This document shows, piece by piece, positions 46,801 to 55,622 of a stretch of DNA of 64,000 bases. The stretch is from Flavobacteriaceae bacterium. Lineage in GTDB: Bacteria > Bacteroidota > Bacteroidia > Flavobacteriales > Flavobacteriaceae. The notes below the pieces were generated by a model. The model saw only the letters and a program-made list of their open reading frames with translations. It ran no database searches and was not told where the DNA came from. How positions within the stretch are numbered: the stretch's first letter is position 1; every line of letters starts with the position of its first letter. Position numbers and translations under genes: made by a program. The stretch covers positions 728 to 64,727 of the forward strand of contig QXYU01000030.1 in assembly GCA_009886755.1 (NCBI GenBank). Direction: 5' to 3'.

Positions 46801-48317
46801 TCAAAGCCTTCTTGCACTTGAGCACTAAGATTACCAAAACCCGCCTGGGTGGTCGCGATATCACGAACCGATTCGTTTAGCAAGCCCGTATTGGACTCGA
46901 TACGCTTAGGATCCAGAAGGTTGACTGTATTATCAGGCAGTCCATTCACTGCATTTGCAGTAAAAAAACCATTCATTTTTTCATCCAGAGTTGTATTCTT
47001 GGGGTTTGATTCCCCCAAATCTTGCAACGCCACAATATTTCGGATATTCTGAGTCTGTGCACTGCGGTTGGTGATCCATACCTCAATCCGTGTGATCTGT
47101 ACCGGAGAATTGATATAGGGATACGTACTCAATGCTGCGTCGTAGTGATCACGAAAATACTGAGAAAGAAAATAGTGTCGGTCTTCTTCATAATCTAGGG
47201 CAAAGACACTAAAACTACTTAACCGACCACCGCCTTGCGCTGTGATGTTCTGTGACTGGGAGCGTTGTTCCGAAAAAACCGTGGTAATATTCGTTTTTCC
47301 AAACTTTAAATCGGCACGTACTCCAAACAAACTTTGGGCGCCTTGAATCAGGCTGTTGTTGATCGGCATACTGATATTCCCAAGGTCGATGTTTTGGATG
47401 ATCCCATCCTCCGTTACTTTTCCGTTTAGATAGTCTGTCACTTTGCTGCCCAATTGGGAAGGATCTTGCGCATAGTTCTGGACTTTATTCTGAAATTTTT
47501 CAATGGTTTGACGCGTACGCTCGAATTCTGCCTTAGCATTCAACGCTTTGGACTTTAAATCGTTTATAGTGCTTTGTGCTTGATTGTATTTTTCTTTGAG
47601 TTGTTCCGCTTTTTCAAGAATACCTCCTTTTTGAGCCGCACCAACCACTTCTGTTAATTTGGGTGGATTGAATTGAATTTTCACCAAATTTTGAAAATCA
47701 AAAGTAGACTCGGTATCATAATTGGCTGTGATTTGCAGACGCTCCCCAATATTTCCAATCAAACTGAGGCTGATTCGTTGGTCAAAATCAAAACTAAAGT
47801 TCCGTCGTAAGGTTGGTGATGCAATTGGATTGTCATTGCGTTGATAACGCGCTCCAAAATCAACACCAATAGATCCTTGGGGTTTGATGTCAATAGTGTT
47901 ACTTCCGAAAATAGTCTGGAAAAACTTATTGTTTACGTAGAGTTCGGGTAATAAATTCTTTTGTGAGGCGGCGAGGTTTTCTTTTTTTCCGCTGAGTGTT
48001 TCTGTTTTTTCCTTGAAATAGCTTTTTAGAGATTCCTTCAATACCAGTGCGTCGTACTCTTTGGGAGTCAATACCAAGGGAGTCGTAATAGGGTACCCTT
48101 CGATCTCTACTGCCAAGTAGTATAAATCCCGTTCGGGATCATAACTATAATTCTGGGAGACAGCACTGGCATCGGGCAGACGAATACGTCCCAGTTTTTC
48201 GGTAGCGTTTGAATTATTTTGTGCGAAAGTTAAGTCGTGACAAAAAAGCCCTAGCCAAAGTAGAAGGGCGCAAGTAAATGTGGGACTAAGATGAAGCTTC
48301 CTCTTTCCGAGTTGCAA
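40851..48317 (-). CDS. sprA: SprA, type IX secretion outer-membrane translocon
   Basis: The 2488-residue product matches the SprA (Sov) family in size and sequence: signal peptide ending LTFAQ, SprA N-terminal segments such as NNKFFQTIFGSNTIDIKPQG and GERLQITANYDTESTFDFQ, many barrel strands, and a C-terminal strand region ending FTLRYNFGN. SprA forms the very large outer-membrane pore of the type IX secretion system, which exports proteins with C-terminal sorting domains and supports gliding. A coiled-coil stretch rich in Lys, Glu and Gln lies at about 230-290. The start is TTG at 48317, 5 nt after ruvA; no ATG is near the signal peptide. It is the last gene of maeB-ruvA-sprA. Confidence 0.96.
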   Translation of the reverse strand: MQLGKRKLHLSPTFTCALLLWLGLFCHDLTFAQNNSNATEKLGRIRLPDASAVSQNYSYDPERDLYYLAVEIEGYPITTPLVLTPKEYDALVLKESLKSYFKEKTETLSGKKENLAASQKNLLPELYVNNKFFQTIFGSNTIDIKPQGSIGVDFGARYQRNDNPIASPTLRRNFSFDFDQRISLSLIGNIGERLQITANYDTESTFDFQNLVKIQFNPPKLTEVVGAAQKGGILEKAEQLKEKYNQAQSTINDLKSKALNAKAEFERTRQTIEKFQNKVQNYAQDPSQLGSKVTDYLNGKVTEDGIIQNIDLGNISMPINNSLIQGAQSLFGVRADLKFGKTNITTVFSEQRSQSQNITAQGGGRLSSFSVFALDYEEDRHYFLSQYFRDHYDAALSTYPYINSPVQITRIEVWITNRSAQTQNIRNIVALQDLGESNPKNTTLDEKMNGFFTANAVNGLPDNTVNLLDPKRIESNTGLLNESVRDIATTQAGFGNLSAQVQEGFDYAVLESARKLQPNEFEYHPQLGYISLNQRLSNDEVLAVAFQYTYAGQVYQVGEFANGDVPGTEVLNNSQQGRQVVQNNNLIVKMLKSNLTNVQQPVWDLMMKNIYNTGAYQLAEDEFRLSILYTDPSPINYMTPVDTAKWPESLEDQILLNTFQLDRLNNYQDPLSQGDGFFDFVPGITIDPQYGRIIFPTVEPFGSFLFDLLESKKGSEDYDTPESYNANQKKYVFREMYAQTKAAALEAIEKNKFELKGRYKSEGGEGIPIGAFNVPRGSVRVTAGGRLLQEGVDYTVNYDIGRVIIIDEGLKSSNVPVEISVENNSFFNQQNKRFSGVNVQHELNENVVLGATLLNLSENPLTQKANYGTEPVNNTMIGFNTNFSTELPFLTRLASRLPGGTTEAPSRLSFRGEIASLRAGNPRNTQLQGEATVYIDDFEGAQTTIDVKGFTAWKLSSVPAKNYKGSEATTGLDSGKGRAKLAWYTLDPVFFRPGRPAGINNDDVSLNTTRRIFIKEIFPEQDLVQGTTTIQNTLDLAYYPNEKGPYNNSAEAAFSKAPDQNWAGITRSIAATNFEQSNVEFIEFWLLDTFSALEGKDNDLGELTFHLGNISEDILKDGRKQYENGLPGADESALVFNTEWGVVPATQSLLYAFNTVAEDRPLQDVGLDGLTDAEEAVIYTNGPSEDPAGDNYEYFVSASGVILDRYKNYNGTDGNSPIEFSNTDRGSNTEPDTEDINRDQSMNTIDSYFEYRVPITRDMTVGNHPFVTDVRENVKVEVPNGDQITTRWIQFKVPVQKAYYQGTSFQQYFEAINSIEDLRSIRFMRMLLNGFDQPVVFRFGTLELVRGDWRRYLQQINPEVSRNPNTTVDISTVNILENENRIPINYVLPPDIVREQVNTNNTIVRQNEQSLAFRVCDLQPQDARAIFKSVDVDMRQYKKLHMYLHAESIPGQTKLPGEGNAQDFDRRMVAFIRLGTDYQDNYYQIEVPLKPTAYEENNTNQLSPEEVWQPNNNSIEVTLEQLSQLKAKALQQTALGKAVYFDENLNPINALTPISSLPGAKKYKFSVKGNPSLGSIKTLMIGVTNPSSQVGDVLCGEVWFNELRIAGIDSKGGWAAVGSLDANMANFASLSATGRYSSIGFGGLDQSPNNSNREELLQYNMVSNINVGQLLPQKWGVQAPVNFSVGETIITPEFDPYYQDLELETRLDTANDPAIKKSIREQAIDYTKRKSVSVIGLRKQKTGSGKTRFYSPENLDVSYAYNEQTHHDFEVEKLRDVNLLLSANYGHSFQPFEINPFQKIKFLKSKKYWEWLRLINFSPLPNSIGFTSNINRRYRNQQFREVYLDGVDASQQLALPELQQRNFLVDWSYSLNHNITRSLRMTFTANSNNIVRRPFQPFEQDRQLDSPYVRDVWDELWNLGESNVYNQALVLNYKLPFRYIPFLSFIDANYNYSGNFNWQRGSDALANVVSENGTALGIVHTVQNANTKSLAGSISFDRLYSILGLKKGAAKFSPLVQRRLAEKQAKGKEGAEDKEKKKKDNALLKRVVDGLSTIKRIQFNYSENNGKVLPGYLQGVGGFGTVDPSFGFTMGSQDDVRYEAARNGYLTSFPNFNQSFTQVHNSKLTVTAQFNPFKDFIVDFNAERTYSENIRENFQVEDQEYVPLNSNTFGNFGMSTLLIKTAFNRTRGVTNASFDVFRANRYEIARRLAVESGLPTDDLGSFGYPKGYGKDQQDVLVAAFLSAYTDTAPKKINLDPIQSVPLPNWSLKYTGLSSLKAFKNVFNRFSIAHAYRASYTLTNFQTNLDFDPQNPFQRDEAGNVIPERLYSNINLVEQFNPLVRLDVEFKNSLKILAELKRDRALSLSLDNSLLTESSGNEYVIGMGYRIKDLRIRTNLNGRRTTLSGDLNLKADMSYRRNITVLRNLEYNNNQVTAGQTLLSIKFTADYNLSRNLTTLFFYDHNFSKFEVSTAFPQTSIRSGFTLRYNFGN

Positions 48318-48322
48318 TGCCT

Positions 48323-48904
48323 TTACAATTTGTTCAAAGCCGCTTTAATAAGCGTTTCTACCGATGCTTCGGCTTCACTTTGAATGAGGTTATCAATTAC
48401 TTTCTCGCTAGAGCGTCTTGGATAGCCAAGTACCTCTAATGCTGATAACGCTTCTTCTTTGATTGTATTGCCTGAAATCAACTGAATTTCCTCCATTTCT
48501 GGAAGGTTTTTTATCTTGTCTTGCAACTCAATGATAACGCGCTGTGCCGTCTTGAGTCCAATTCCTTTAATCGACTGGATTGTTTTGACATCTTCCGAAA
48601 GGATTGCCGTCTGAATTTGTAGGGGTTCAAGAGAGGAAAGCATTGTCCGTGCCGTACTGGCTCCTATTCCAGAAACACCAATCAATAAACGAAATAAAGC
48701 CCGCTCGCTGGGCGTGGCAAATCCAAACAGCGTGTGGGCATCTTCACGGATTTGCAAATGGGTAAATAACTTAATTTGCTCTTCTGATCCCAATTGGGCA
48801 AACGTATGCAGCGAAATGTGGACTTCATAGCCCAATCCTTGGCAATCGATCACCACATGCGTGGGGTATTTTTCAACGAGTTTTCCTTGAATTTGAGTAA
48901 TCAT
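48323..48904 (-). CDS. ruvA: Holliday junction branch migration protein RuvA
   Basis: Binds four-way DNA junctions and loads RuvB. The 193-residue protein has the N-terminal OB domain ([20 protein letters not shown]), the two helix-hairpin-helix motifs (LIGVSGIGASTARTML and IKGIGLKTAQRVIIEL), and the C-terminal domain III (EEALSALEVLGYPRRSSEKV) that contacts RuvB. Its ATG overlaps the maeB stop by 4 nt. ruvB is encoded 9 kb away. Confidence 0.96.
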   Translation of the reverse strand: MITQIQGKLVEKYPTHVVIDCQGLGYEVHISLHTFAQLGSEEQIKLFTHLQIREDAHTLFGFATPSERALFRLLIGVSGIGASTARTMLSSLEPLQIQTAILSEDVKTIQSIKGIGLKTAQRVIIELQDKIKNLPEMEEIQLISGNTIKEEALSALEVLGYPRRSSEKVIDNLIQSEAEASVETLIKAALNKL

Positions 48905-51180
48905 ATATTCGCTGCCTTTTTTTGTTGGGCATCTACAACCGCTACCGCTGTCATATTCACGATTTCCTCAACAGAAGCCCCTAGCTGAAGGGTGTGTACC
49001 GGATAAGCCAATCCCATCATAATCGGACCAATAGATAGGACTCCGTTGAGTTCTTTCATCAGTTTATAGGTGATATTGGCAGCATCCAAGTTGGGGAAAA
49101 TCAAAGTGTTGACTTTACTGTTTTTGAGTTGGGAAAAAGGGAAACTTCTTTCCATCATATCCGCATTCAAAGCAAAATCAGACTGTAAAGGGCCATCCAC
49201 AAGAATATCAGGATAGAAACGATGTAAATAAGAAACGGCTTCCGAAACTTTTTTGGCTTCTTCGGTCGCATTAGATCCGAAATTGGAAAAAGACAACATC
49301 GCCACCACGGGCGTCAAACCAAACATTCTGGCCGTTTCTGCCGTCATTTGTGCAATTTTAGCCAATTCTTTGGCGGAAGGGTTGATGTTTATGGAAGTGT
49401 CGGATAAAAACAATGGTCCTCGATTGGTCAGCATCAAGTTGGTTGCTGCCACTCGCTGAACGCCTTTGGCTTTTCCTAACGTTTCCAAAATCGGCTTGAC
49501 AACTTGCGGATAATTACGTGAATAGCCCGAAATCATGGCATCCACATCTCCATTTTTTACCATCATCGAGCCAAAATAGTTTCGTTCACGCATCAAACGT
49601 TTGGAGTCATAGAGGGTTTTTCCCTTGCGCTTTTGTTCTTCCCAAAAGAGTTCTGCAAAACGTTCTCTTTTGTCGTATTGCTCATCCGACTTAGGATCGA
49701 TTATTTCTACATCTTCATCCAAGTCAATGGCTTCCATCAGTTTTTTAATGGTTTCTTTACGCCCCAATAAAACAGGGATAGCGATTTTTTCCTCTAAAAC
49801 AATCTGAGCGGCTTTCAGCACATCCAATTGATCGGCCTCTGTAAAAACGACTCGTTGGGGATCTATTTTGGCACGGTTGTGTAGCATGCGCACCAGTTTT
49901 TGGTCGTTCCCAAGACGGCTCTGAAGCGTTTCTTTATAGCGATCCCAATCTTCGATAGGTGCTGTTGCTACGCCAGAATCAATTGCTGCTTTGGCTACCT
50001 CTGGGGGTATTTCTACTAATAAACGTGGATCAAACGGTTTCGGAATAATATAGTCTTTTCCAAAACTCAATCGCGTTTGGTCATAGGCAACATTAACCTG
50101 TTCTGGAACAGGCTCCTTGGCTAAACGAGCCAAAGCGCGAACCGCGGCCATTTTCATGGCTTCATTGATCGCTGTGGCTCGAACGTCAAGTGCTCCACGG
50201 AAGATAAAAGGAAAGCCCAATACATTGTTCACCTGATTGGGATGATCGGAACGCCCTGTAGCCATGATGATGTCATCACGAACCGAGCAAGCATGGTCGT
50301 AAGTGATTTCCGGATCGGGATTTGCCATGGCAAAAACAATCGGATCGGGACCCATCCCACGGAGCATGTCTTCCGTTACAATGTTACCCAATGACAAACC
50401 GATAAAAACATCGGCTCCTTTCATAGCTTCTTCTAGGGTATTTACATCTCTATCCGTAGCAAATTCAGCCTTTTCTTTGGTTAGGTTTTCCCGGTCTTTA
50501 CGAATGACCCCTTTGCTGTCGGTCATCATAATATTCTCTGCACGTGCTCCAAATGCTTGATAAAGTCGTGTGCATGAGATGGCAGCGGCTCCAGCTCCAG
50601 ATACCACAATGGTGGCATCTTCAATTTTTTTATTGACCAATTCCAAAGCGTTGAGCAGTGCTGCACAAGAGATGATGGCTGTTCCATGCTGATCATCATG
50701 CATGACGGGTATGTCGAGCTCTTCCTTGAGCCTGTTTTCAATTTCAAAAGCCTCGGGAGCTTTGATGTCTTCCAAATTGATCCCTCCAAAAGTGGGAGCA
50801 ATGGCTTTTACTGTACGTATAAATTCCTCTGGATCTTTGGCGTCAATTTCAATATCGAAAACATCGATATCGGCAAATATTTTAAATAGGAGTCCCTTTC
50901 CTTCCATTACGGGTTTGGACGCATTGGGCCCAATATCTCCAAGGCCTAAAACGGCCGTACCGTTAGAGATAACGGCTACCAGATTTCCTTTGTTGGTATA
51001 TTTGTACACATTATCAACCTCCTTTTCAATTTCTTGACAAGGAATGGCAACGCCAGGAGAATAAGCCAAGGCTAAATCACGCTGGGTTTGATAACGTTTG
51101 GTAGGGACAACGGCAATTTTACCGGGAGTGGGCTTGGCGTGGTACACAAGCGCTTCCCTTCTTTGCTGATTTTCATTCAT
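48901..51180 (-). CDS. maeB: NADP-dependent malic enzyme with phosphotransacetylase-like domain
   Basis: Oxidative decarboxylation of malate to pyruvate with NADP. The 759-residue protein has the malic enzyme domain (about 1-425; [38 protein letters not shown]) and a C-terminal phosphate acetyltransferase-like domain (about 430-759; [29 protein letters not shown]). The fused domain in MaeB proteins is thought to be regulatory (acetyl-CoA), not catalytic. It heads maeB-ruvA-sprA. Confidence 0.95.
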   Translation of the reverse strand: MNENQQRREALVYHAKPTPGKIAVVPTKRYQTQRDLALAYSPGVAIPCQEIEKEVDNVYKYTNKGNLVAVISNGTAVLGLGDIGPNASKPVMEGKGLLFKIFADIDVFDIEIDAKDPEEFIRTVKAIAPTFGGINLEDIKAPEAFEIENRLKEELDIPVMHDDQHGTAIISCAALLNALELVNKKIEDATIVVSGAGAAAISCTRLYQAFGARAENIMMTDSKGVIRKDRENLTKEKAEFATDRDVNTLEEAMKGADVFIGLSLGNIVTEDMLRGMGPDPIVFAMANPDPEITYDHACSVRDDIIMATGRSDHPNQVNNVLGFPFIFRGALDVRATAINEAMKMAAVRALARLAKEPVPEQVNVAYDQTRLSFGKDYIIPKPFDPRLLVEIPPEVAKAAIDSGVATAPIEDWDRYKETLQSRLGNDQKLVRMLHNRAKIDPQRVVFTEADQLDVLKAAQIVLEEKIAIPVLLGRKETIKKLMEAIDLDEDVEIIDPKSDEQYDKRERFAELFWEEQKRKGKTLYDSKRLMRERNYFGSMMVKNGDVDAMISGYSRNYPQVVKPILETLGKAKGVQRVAATNLMLTNRGPLFLSDTSININPSAKELAKIAQMTAETARMFGLTPVVAMLSFSNFGSNATEEAKKVSEAVSYLHRFYPDILVDGPLQSDFALNADMMERSFPFSQLKNSKVNTLIFPNLDAANITYKLMKELNGVLSIGPIMMGLAYPVHTLQLGASVEEIVNMTAVAVVDAQQKKAANI

Positions 51181-51196
51181 ACGAAAAGGTGTTACT

Positions 51197-51204
51197 CAAA
51201 AGTA
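51197..51204 (-). promoter_or_regulatory. Candidate -7 box (TACTTTTG) for maeB-ruvA-sprA
   Basis: On the minus strand TACTTTTG matches TAnnTTTG and ends 16 nt before the maeB ATG. No TTG at the normal -33 distance. Confidence 0.38.
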
Positions 51205-51259
51205 GCAAAGAAAATGAGTCCGATGGAACCTTAGTGGGAAAATGTTTGGAATGAAATCT

Positions 51260-52639
51260 TTAATGTGCTGCTAAGGCTTCTTCCGACCCAATTTTGGTTT
51301 GAATTTTCTCCACCACATAAGTACCTACTTCTTGACCTTGATTGACCCCTTCTTCGATGGCCATCATATAATGGATTCCCCCATACAAACGAGATATTGC
51401 TGCTTCTTCAGACGCATGGATAAAAGACTTATAGGATCGCTGCGGAAGTCCATATTCTAATTCTGTGGTGTCTGTAAAAGCAAAATTTTCTCCAAATAAA
51501 TCCGTTAAGGCCAGTGCAGCCGCTCTTGAAATAACAGAATGACCGCTGGTGTATTCGGGAAACGGAGGTGTTTGCAAGACGGATAACCACTCTTCGTCGT
51601 AATGCTTGTTAATCAAAGTTTCGGGGCGTACTACAAGCGTATCCCACTTTTCATCCCAACAACTGATAAAGGCATCAAATAAAGCAATGCTTACGTTGGT
51701 GTAGGCGTTGACGGTATCGAGAAAACTAGACTCTGATTGGCGTGTTGCAATGGCTGTGATTCCAATCCAATGCCCTCCCGGTGTAATTTTTTTGGTGGCA
51801 AACATCGCATGACCGCGATGATGTGTTACATAGGGGTTGCAGTCCCAAAATTTTGCTATTTCCAACTGTTCATCTGTAAGACCACGACCAATTTCAAAAA
51901 CTTGCTGTAGTTGTTTTTGGAAAGGACTGCCTTTTGTTAGATCAAAAGGGATTGGGTCTTTAGGTGCAAATTGGTTCGAAGAATCCAAAACCATGGTTCG
52001 TATGTCCTTCCAATGGGGTTCAATCCCATCCATATAATCAGGAGGGGTAGGTTTCCAGAATTGCTCGGGCTCTTGAATGGTATATTTCGGATAGGTTCTT
52101 GTCTGACTGTAAAGGTCACCCTTTGACCATTCTAGGATATGAGCGGCCACCGCTTCACCGTAAATACGAGACGCTTTATTGACCTTTTTGGGCACCTTTA
52201 TTTCCGATAACTTGATTTGAAAATCCGCTTCAAAAGCATCCATCTTGTTTTCTGAAAAAATCAAAGCTTTTCCAACCTTATTAAACGCATAAAGCGAGGC
52301 TAAAGAAAAGTTGACCGCTTCAGATTCTGGCTGGGGTACTGGTTGCAAATCTTTTACTTGACCACTAAGAGATTGATAAGCTTGCGGTGCTTGTTGACGC
52401 GCCGTTTCATAGGCTGCAATAGATGGGTATAAGTATACTCGTGAAGCTACCGGTGGAGAAAATATATCATATACAACAATGTCTGTCAAATTCTTCATGG
52501 CCGCTTGAAACCATTCCGGATGTTGTAGCTTTTCTATGTAAGAATTATCCGTGGGGGCGCAGGATATAAGCCCTCCCATAGCTACTAAAAATAGGACGAG
52601 TCTTCCAATAACTTTCCTAAAAGACAATGGGATTGACAT
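51260..52639 (-). CDS. Vanadium-dependent haloperoxidase/PAP2 superfamily lipoprotein
   Basis: A 459-residue exported lipoprotein (signal, then GGLISC). The vanadate/phosphate-site pattern of vanadium haloperoxidases is complete: Lys331 and Arg338 (KWDTLVVR, K-x6-R), Ser365-Gly366-His367 in EYTSGHSV, and Arg417 and His423 in RLYGGIHY (R-x5-H). It could therefore bind vanadate and oxidise halides, or act as an acid phosphatase, since the two families share this site. It is surface- or periplasm-anchored. No clear promoter is seen; an inverted repeat lies about 80-100 nt upstream. The next gene upstream is a truncated SusC receptor. Confidence 0.85.
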   Translation of the reverse strand: MSIPLSFRKVIGRLVLFLVAMGGLISCAPTDNSYIEKLQHPEWFQAAMKNLTDIVVYDIFSPPVASRVYLYPSIAAYETARQQAPQAYQSLSGQVKDLQPVPQPESEAVNFSLASLYAFNKVGKALIFSENKMDAFEADFQIKLSEIKVPKKVNKASRIYGEAVAAHILEWSKGDLYSQTRTYPKYTIQEPEQFWKPTPPDYMDGIEPHWKDIRTMVLDSSNQFAPKDPIPFDLTKGSPFQKQLQQVFEIGRGLTDEQLEIAKFWDCNPYVTHHRGHAMFATKKITPGGHWIGITAIATRQSESSFLDTVNAYTNVSIALFDAFISCWDEKWDTLVVRPETLINKHYDEEWLSVLQTPPFPEYTSGHSVISRAAALALTDLFGENFAFTDTTELEYGLPQRSYKSFIHASEEAAISRLYGGIHYMMAIEEGVNQGQEVGTYVVEKIQTKIGSEEALAAH

Positions 52640-52717
52640 GATTTAACGAACTTGGGTTTTTGCAAGGATAAAAGTAACCATTTCTGTAGAGATGGCAAGC
52701 TTTACTAGAAGTGTAAT

Positions 52718-52741
52718 TTTTCACCAACAGATTGGTGAAAA
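52718..52741. repeat. Inverted repeat TTTTCACCAA-caga-TTGGTGAAAA
   Basis: A perfect 10-bp inverted repeat with a 4-nt loop, 79 nt upstream of the haloperoxidase start. No T-run follows on the minus strand, so it is not a standard terminator of the SusC remnant. An operator or an mRNA hairpin is possible. Confidence 0.45.
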
Positions 52742-52786
52742 TATGATCTGTTTTTGAATAGAAAAAGAAAATACAAGTATTAAAAA

Positions 52787-52875
52787 CTAGCTTATCAAGT
52801 TTCCTTTCTCATCCCACTTAGCAATGTCATTTCGTTTTTCAATATTCAGAAATTTTGATTCCCATTCAGGGTCGT
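52787..52875 (-). other. Possible 3' remnant of a lost gene, out of frame with SusC
   Basis: Immediately past the SusC truncation a different frame reads a protein-like tail, LYDPEWESKFLNIEKR then NDIAKWDEKGNLIS, and ends at TAG 52787-52789. It partly overlaps the last SusC codons. The composition looks like genuine coding sequence, consistent with a deletion that joined the 5' part of susC to the 3' end of another gene. I do not recognise the family. Confidence 0.35.
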
Positions 52876-54578
52876 ATAATATTTGTTGTTTCAAAAGGGA
52901 AACGTTGTCTTCCAGCACCAAAATACTCACCATACCCTTGAATAGCTTCCACACCTAAATAAGCACTTATATCATGAACATCATTAATTACTTTTTTCCA
53001 GGAAAGGGTATTGGTCCATGTCCATTCATATTCCCAATTGTGTGAGCTCGTCTGACCATTGATAAAATTTCCCTCAACATATTCTGGCTGAGGTCTCCCA
53101 ATGTCGAGTGATCGTTGATTCTGTAAATTCCCTCCAAAACTCGTCTTAAATTTAAAATCCTCGGCAAAAGTGAGTTGTGCATAAATGTTTCCAAAGGCTC
53201 GACTTCTTCGAACACGATCATCCTGATTTCTGAACTGACTTGCATAAGGATTGTAATTGTTTCTTAGGTTTAATCCTCTACTTCCTGCAAAGTTACCCGC
53301 TATATCGTAATTGGGTAAGAGTGGGTGGTGTTTGTAAGCCCCAGAAACAGCATTTTGCTCCCCATCATTTTGATACCCCCCTTTTCTGTTGTCTAATGAA
53401 AGAGTGAAGTTTTCACCAATTTCTAAACGATCTCCCAGTGTTTTAGTAGAAGAGTTTAAACGAATAGAGGCTCTTTGATATCCCTGATAATTCACAACAG
53501 CATCTTGACTGAAAAAGGTAGCATTAAAAGCGTATTGAGATTTTTCAGTAGCAGCACTTGCGCCTATTGAGTGCTGATACATGGGTGCATTATCTCGTGT
53601 TAGCAATTCCCACCAGTTTGTGTCCGCAGACCTTGTAATCGCGTAAATGTTGTCAGGTGTCAATGAGTACAACGACTCATCTACAGAATTTGCTCCACTT
53701 GGAAATACATAATTTGGAATTGAAATTTGTGGATTCTCAGGGGTGCCACTGAATCCATACTGTCCATGCGAAGGCGTTTTTCCTGCATAATAGTCTGCTA
53801 AATAAAGGTATTCTCCTAAGTCTCTAGCATTTAGGGCATCTACATCTTCTGCGGCAGTTTGCCAACCATAGTAAGTGCTATAGTTAATTCGAGGTTCGCC
53901 AACCTTTCCTTTTTTAGTAGTGATAATGATAACTCCATTACCTGCACGTGATCCATAGATTGAGCCCGCTGATGCATCTTTCAATATTTGAAGTGACTCA
54001 ATATCCTGTGGGTTCAAGTTTCCCTGAGACTGAGAGGGTACGCCATCAATCACATAAAGTGGATTATTATTTCCTGTTGTACCAAATCCTCGGATACGAA
54101 CAGTAGCTTCTCCTCCAGGAGTTGCATCACTTACAATAGAAATTCCAGATGCACGTCCTTGCATTTGCTGTGAAAATGTTGAAGCCGGGACTGCCGTTAG
54201 GTCTTTTGCTTCAATTGTTGAAACAGCGCCAGTAATATCGGGTTTAGATTGGGTTCCGTATCCTGTCGTAACAAGAACTTCATCCAACGCATTATCAGAA
54301 GCTAAGGTAACAGTCAAATTATTTTGATTATTTACCGCTATATCTTGTGAGACAAATCCTACAAAAGAAACCTCCAAGACGGCATCCGCATCGGCATTGA
54401 TGCTAAAGTTTCCGTTAAAATCAGAGGTGGTTCCCTGGGTGGTTCCCTTGATTATAATTGTGGCCCCCGGTAAAGGTCCATCTTCGCTCATCACAACACC
54501 GGTAACGGTTTGTGCAAAAGCACCGAGCACCACCATCAGAAATGCCAACAGTTGGAGCAGAAAAAAAGATTTTTTCAT
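52866..54578 (-). pseudogene. SusC/RagA TonB-linked outer-membrane receptor, C-terminally truncated
   Basis: The 570-residue frame starts normally: signal peptide (LLAFLMVVLGAFAQ), carboxypeptidase-regulatory-like domain (about 24-100; GVVMSEDGPLPGATIIIKGT), the TonB-box-like region, plug domain (about 110-225; VRIRGFGTTGNNNPLYVIDG, LKDASAGSIYGSRAGNGVI), and the first barrel strands. It stops after QRFPFETTNIIRP, while family members run to about 1000 residues, so roughly 40 percent of the barrel is missing, including the C-terminal strand needed for BAM recognition. No susD gene follows. A dead receptor left by a deletion is the simplest reading; a recently broken gene or an assembly error is possible. 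Confidence 0.82.
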
Positions 54579-54681
54579 ACATAAGTAGTTTAAGTTTTAG
54601 ATTGGGTTTTTTGCTTGGCGTTTCCCAACGAAAGCAGGTTCAAAGTATAAAATAAAGTGGCTTTAAAAAAAATTTAGTATT

Positions 54682-54700
54682 CCTGCAGCATTGCTACAGG
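54682..54700 (-). terminator. Possible weak terminator after queG
   Basis: On the minus strand CCTGTAGC pairs with GCTGCAGG (one G-U) around a 3-nt loop, followed after 9 nt by TTTTTTTT. It lies directly downstream of the queG stop. The distance of the T-run from the stem weakens the call. Confidence 0.4.
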
Positions 54701-54704
54701 AGGT

Positions 54705-55622
54705 TTAACGCAAAAAACGAAAGGTTTGCTTCAGACGGTCAAATCCGGTTCGTTTCACAGGGCTTTTTTTAAAGATCACATCAAAGGTTTCACGGGTGAT
54801 TTCTTCCCAATCCTTTGCGCTATAGGTCAATAGTTCTTCTTTGGGTTGAAATGCCGGTTCTTGGTGAACTTGGGAAAAGCGGTTCCATGGGCAAACGGTT
54901 TGGCATACATCACAACCAAAAGCCCAGTTGTTCATTTTTCCTTGAAATTCGGAAGGAATTTCGTCTTTTAGTTCGATGGTGAGATAAGAGATGCATTTAC
55001 TCGCATCTATTTGATAGGGGGTTAAGGCCTCTGTCGGACAAGCATCAATGCAGGCAGTGCAACTCCCACAATGATCGGTGGCGGGGCCGTCGTAGTCAAA
55101 TTCAAGGTCGCAGATGATCTCTGTAATAAAGAAAAAAGAGCCTGTGGATTTGGCTATCAAATTGGTGTTTTTCCCCACCCAGCCCAAGCCGCTCTTTGCC
55201 GCCCATGCTTTTTCCATTACTGGAGCTGAATCCACAAAAACCCGTCCATTGATCGTGCCAATCTCCTCCTCTAGATACTGAAACAGCTGTTTGAGCTTGT
55301 CTTTAAGTACAAAGTGATAGTCGGTACCATAGGCGTACTTTGCGAATTTAGGAGCTTCGGGGTCTTGCTGTTCCGCTTCGGGAAAATAATTAAATAGTAG
55401 CGAGATGACACTTTTGGCGTCAGGCACCAATAGCGTGGGATCCAAACGCTTGTCAAAATGGTTCGCCATATAGCCCATTTTTCCATGCCGATCATCCCTG
55501 AGCCATTGCTCCAGTCGTGGCGCTTCTGCTTCCAAAAATCCAGCTTTGGAAATCCCGCAACTCAAAAAGCCCAAACGTTGGGCTTCTTCTTTTAATAGTT
55601 GCGTATACCTCGCTTTAGTCAT
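54705..55622 (-). CDS. queG: Epoxyqueuosine reductase QueG
   Basis: Reduces epoxyqueuosine to queuosine in tRNA with a cobalamin and two 4Fe-4S clusters. The 305-residue protein has [16 protein letters not shown] (first cluster cysteines) and [14 protein letters not shown] (second cluster) in the C-terminal half and the N-terminal [13 protein letters not shown] and [20 protein letters not shown] segments. Length is slightly short but complete, without the C-terminal HEAT repeats of some homologues. It overlaps the P450 gene by 8 nt. Confidence 0.95.
   Translation of the reverse strand: MTKARYTQLLKEEAQRLGFLSCGISKAGFLEAEAPRLEQWLRDDRHGKMGYMANHFDKRLDPTLLVPDAKSVISLLFNYFPEAEQQDPEAPKFAKYAYGTDYHFVLKDKLKQLFQYLEEEIGTINGRVFVDSAPVMEKAWAAKSGLGWVGKNTNLIAKSTGSFFFITEIICDLEFDYDGPATDHCGSCTACIDACPTEALTPYQIDASKCISYLTIELKDEIPSEFQGKMNNWAFGCDVCQTVCPWNRFSQVHQEPAFQPKEELLTYSAKDWEEITRETFDVIFKKSPVKRTGFDRLKQTFRFLR

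Noticed and set aside
41092-47052. Several rightward open frames inside sprA
   Set aside because: Shadows of a very long real gene on the other strand, without homology-like features.
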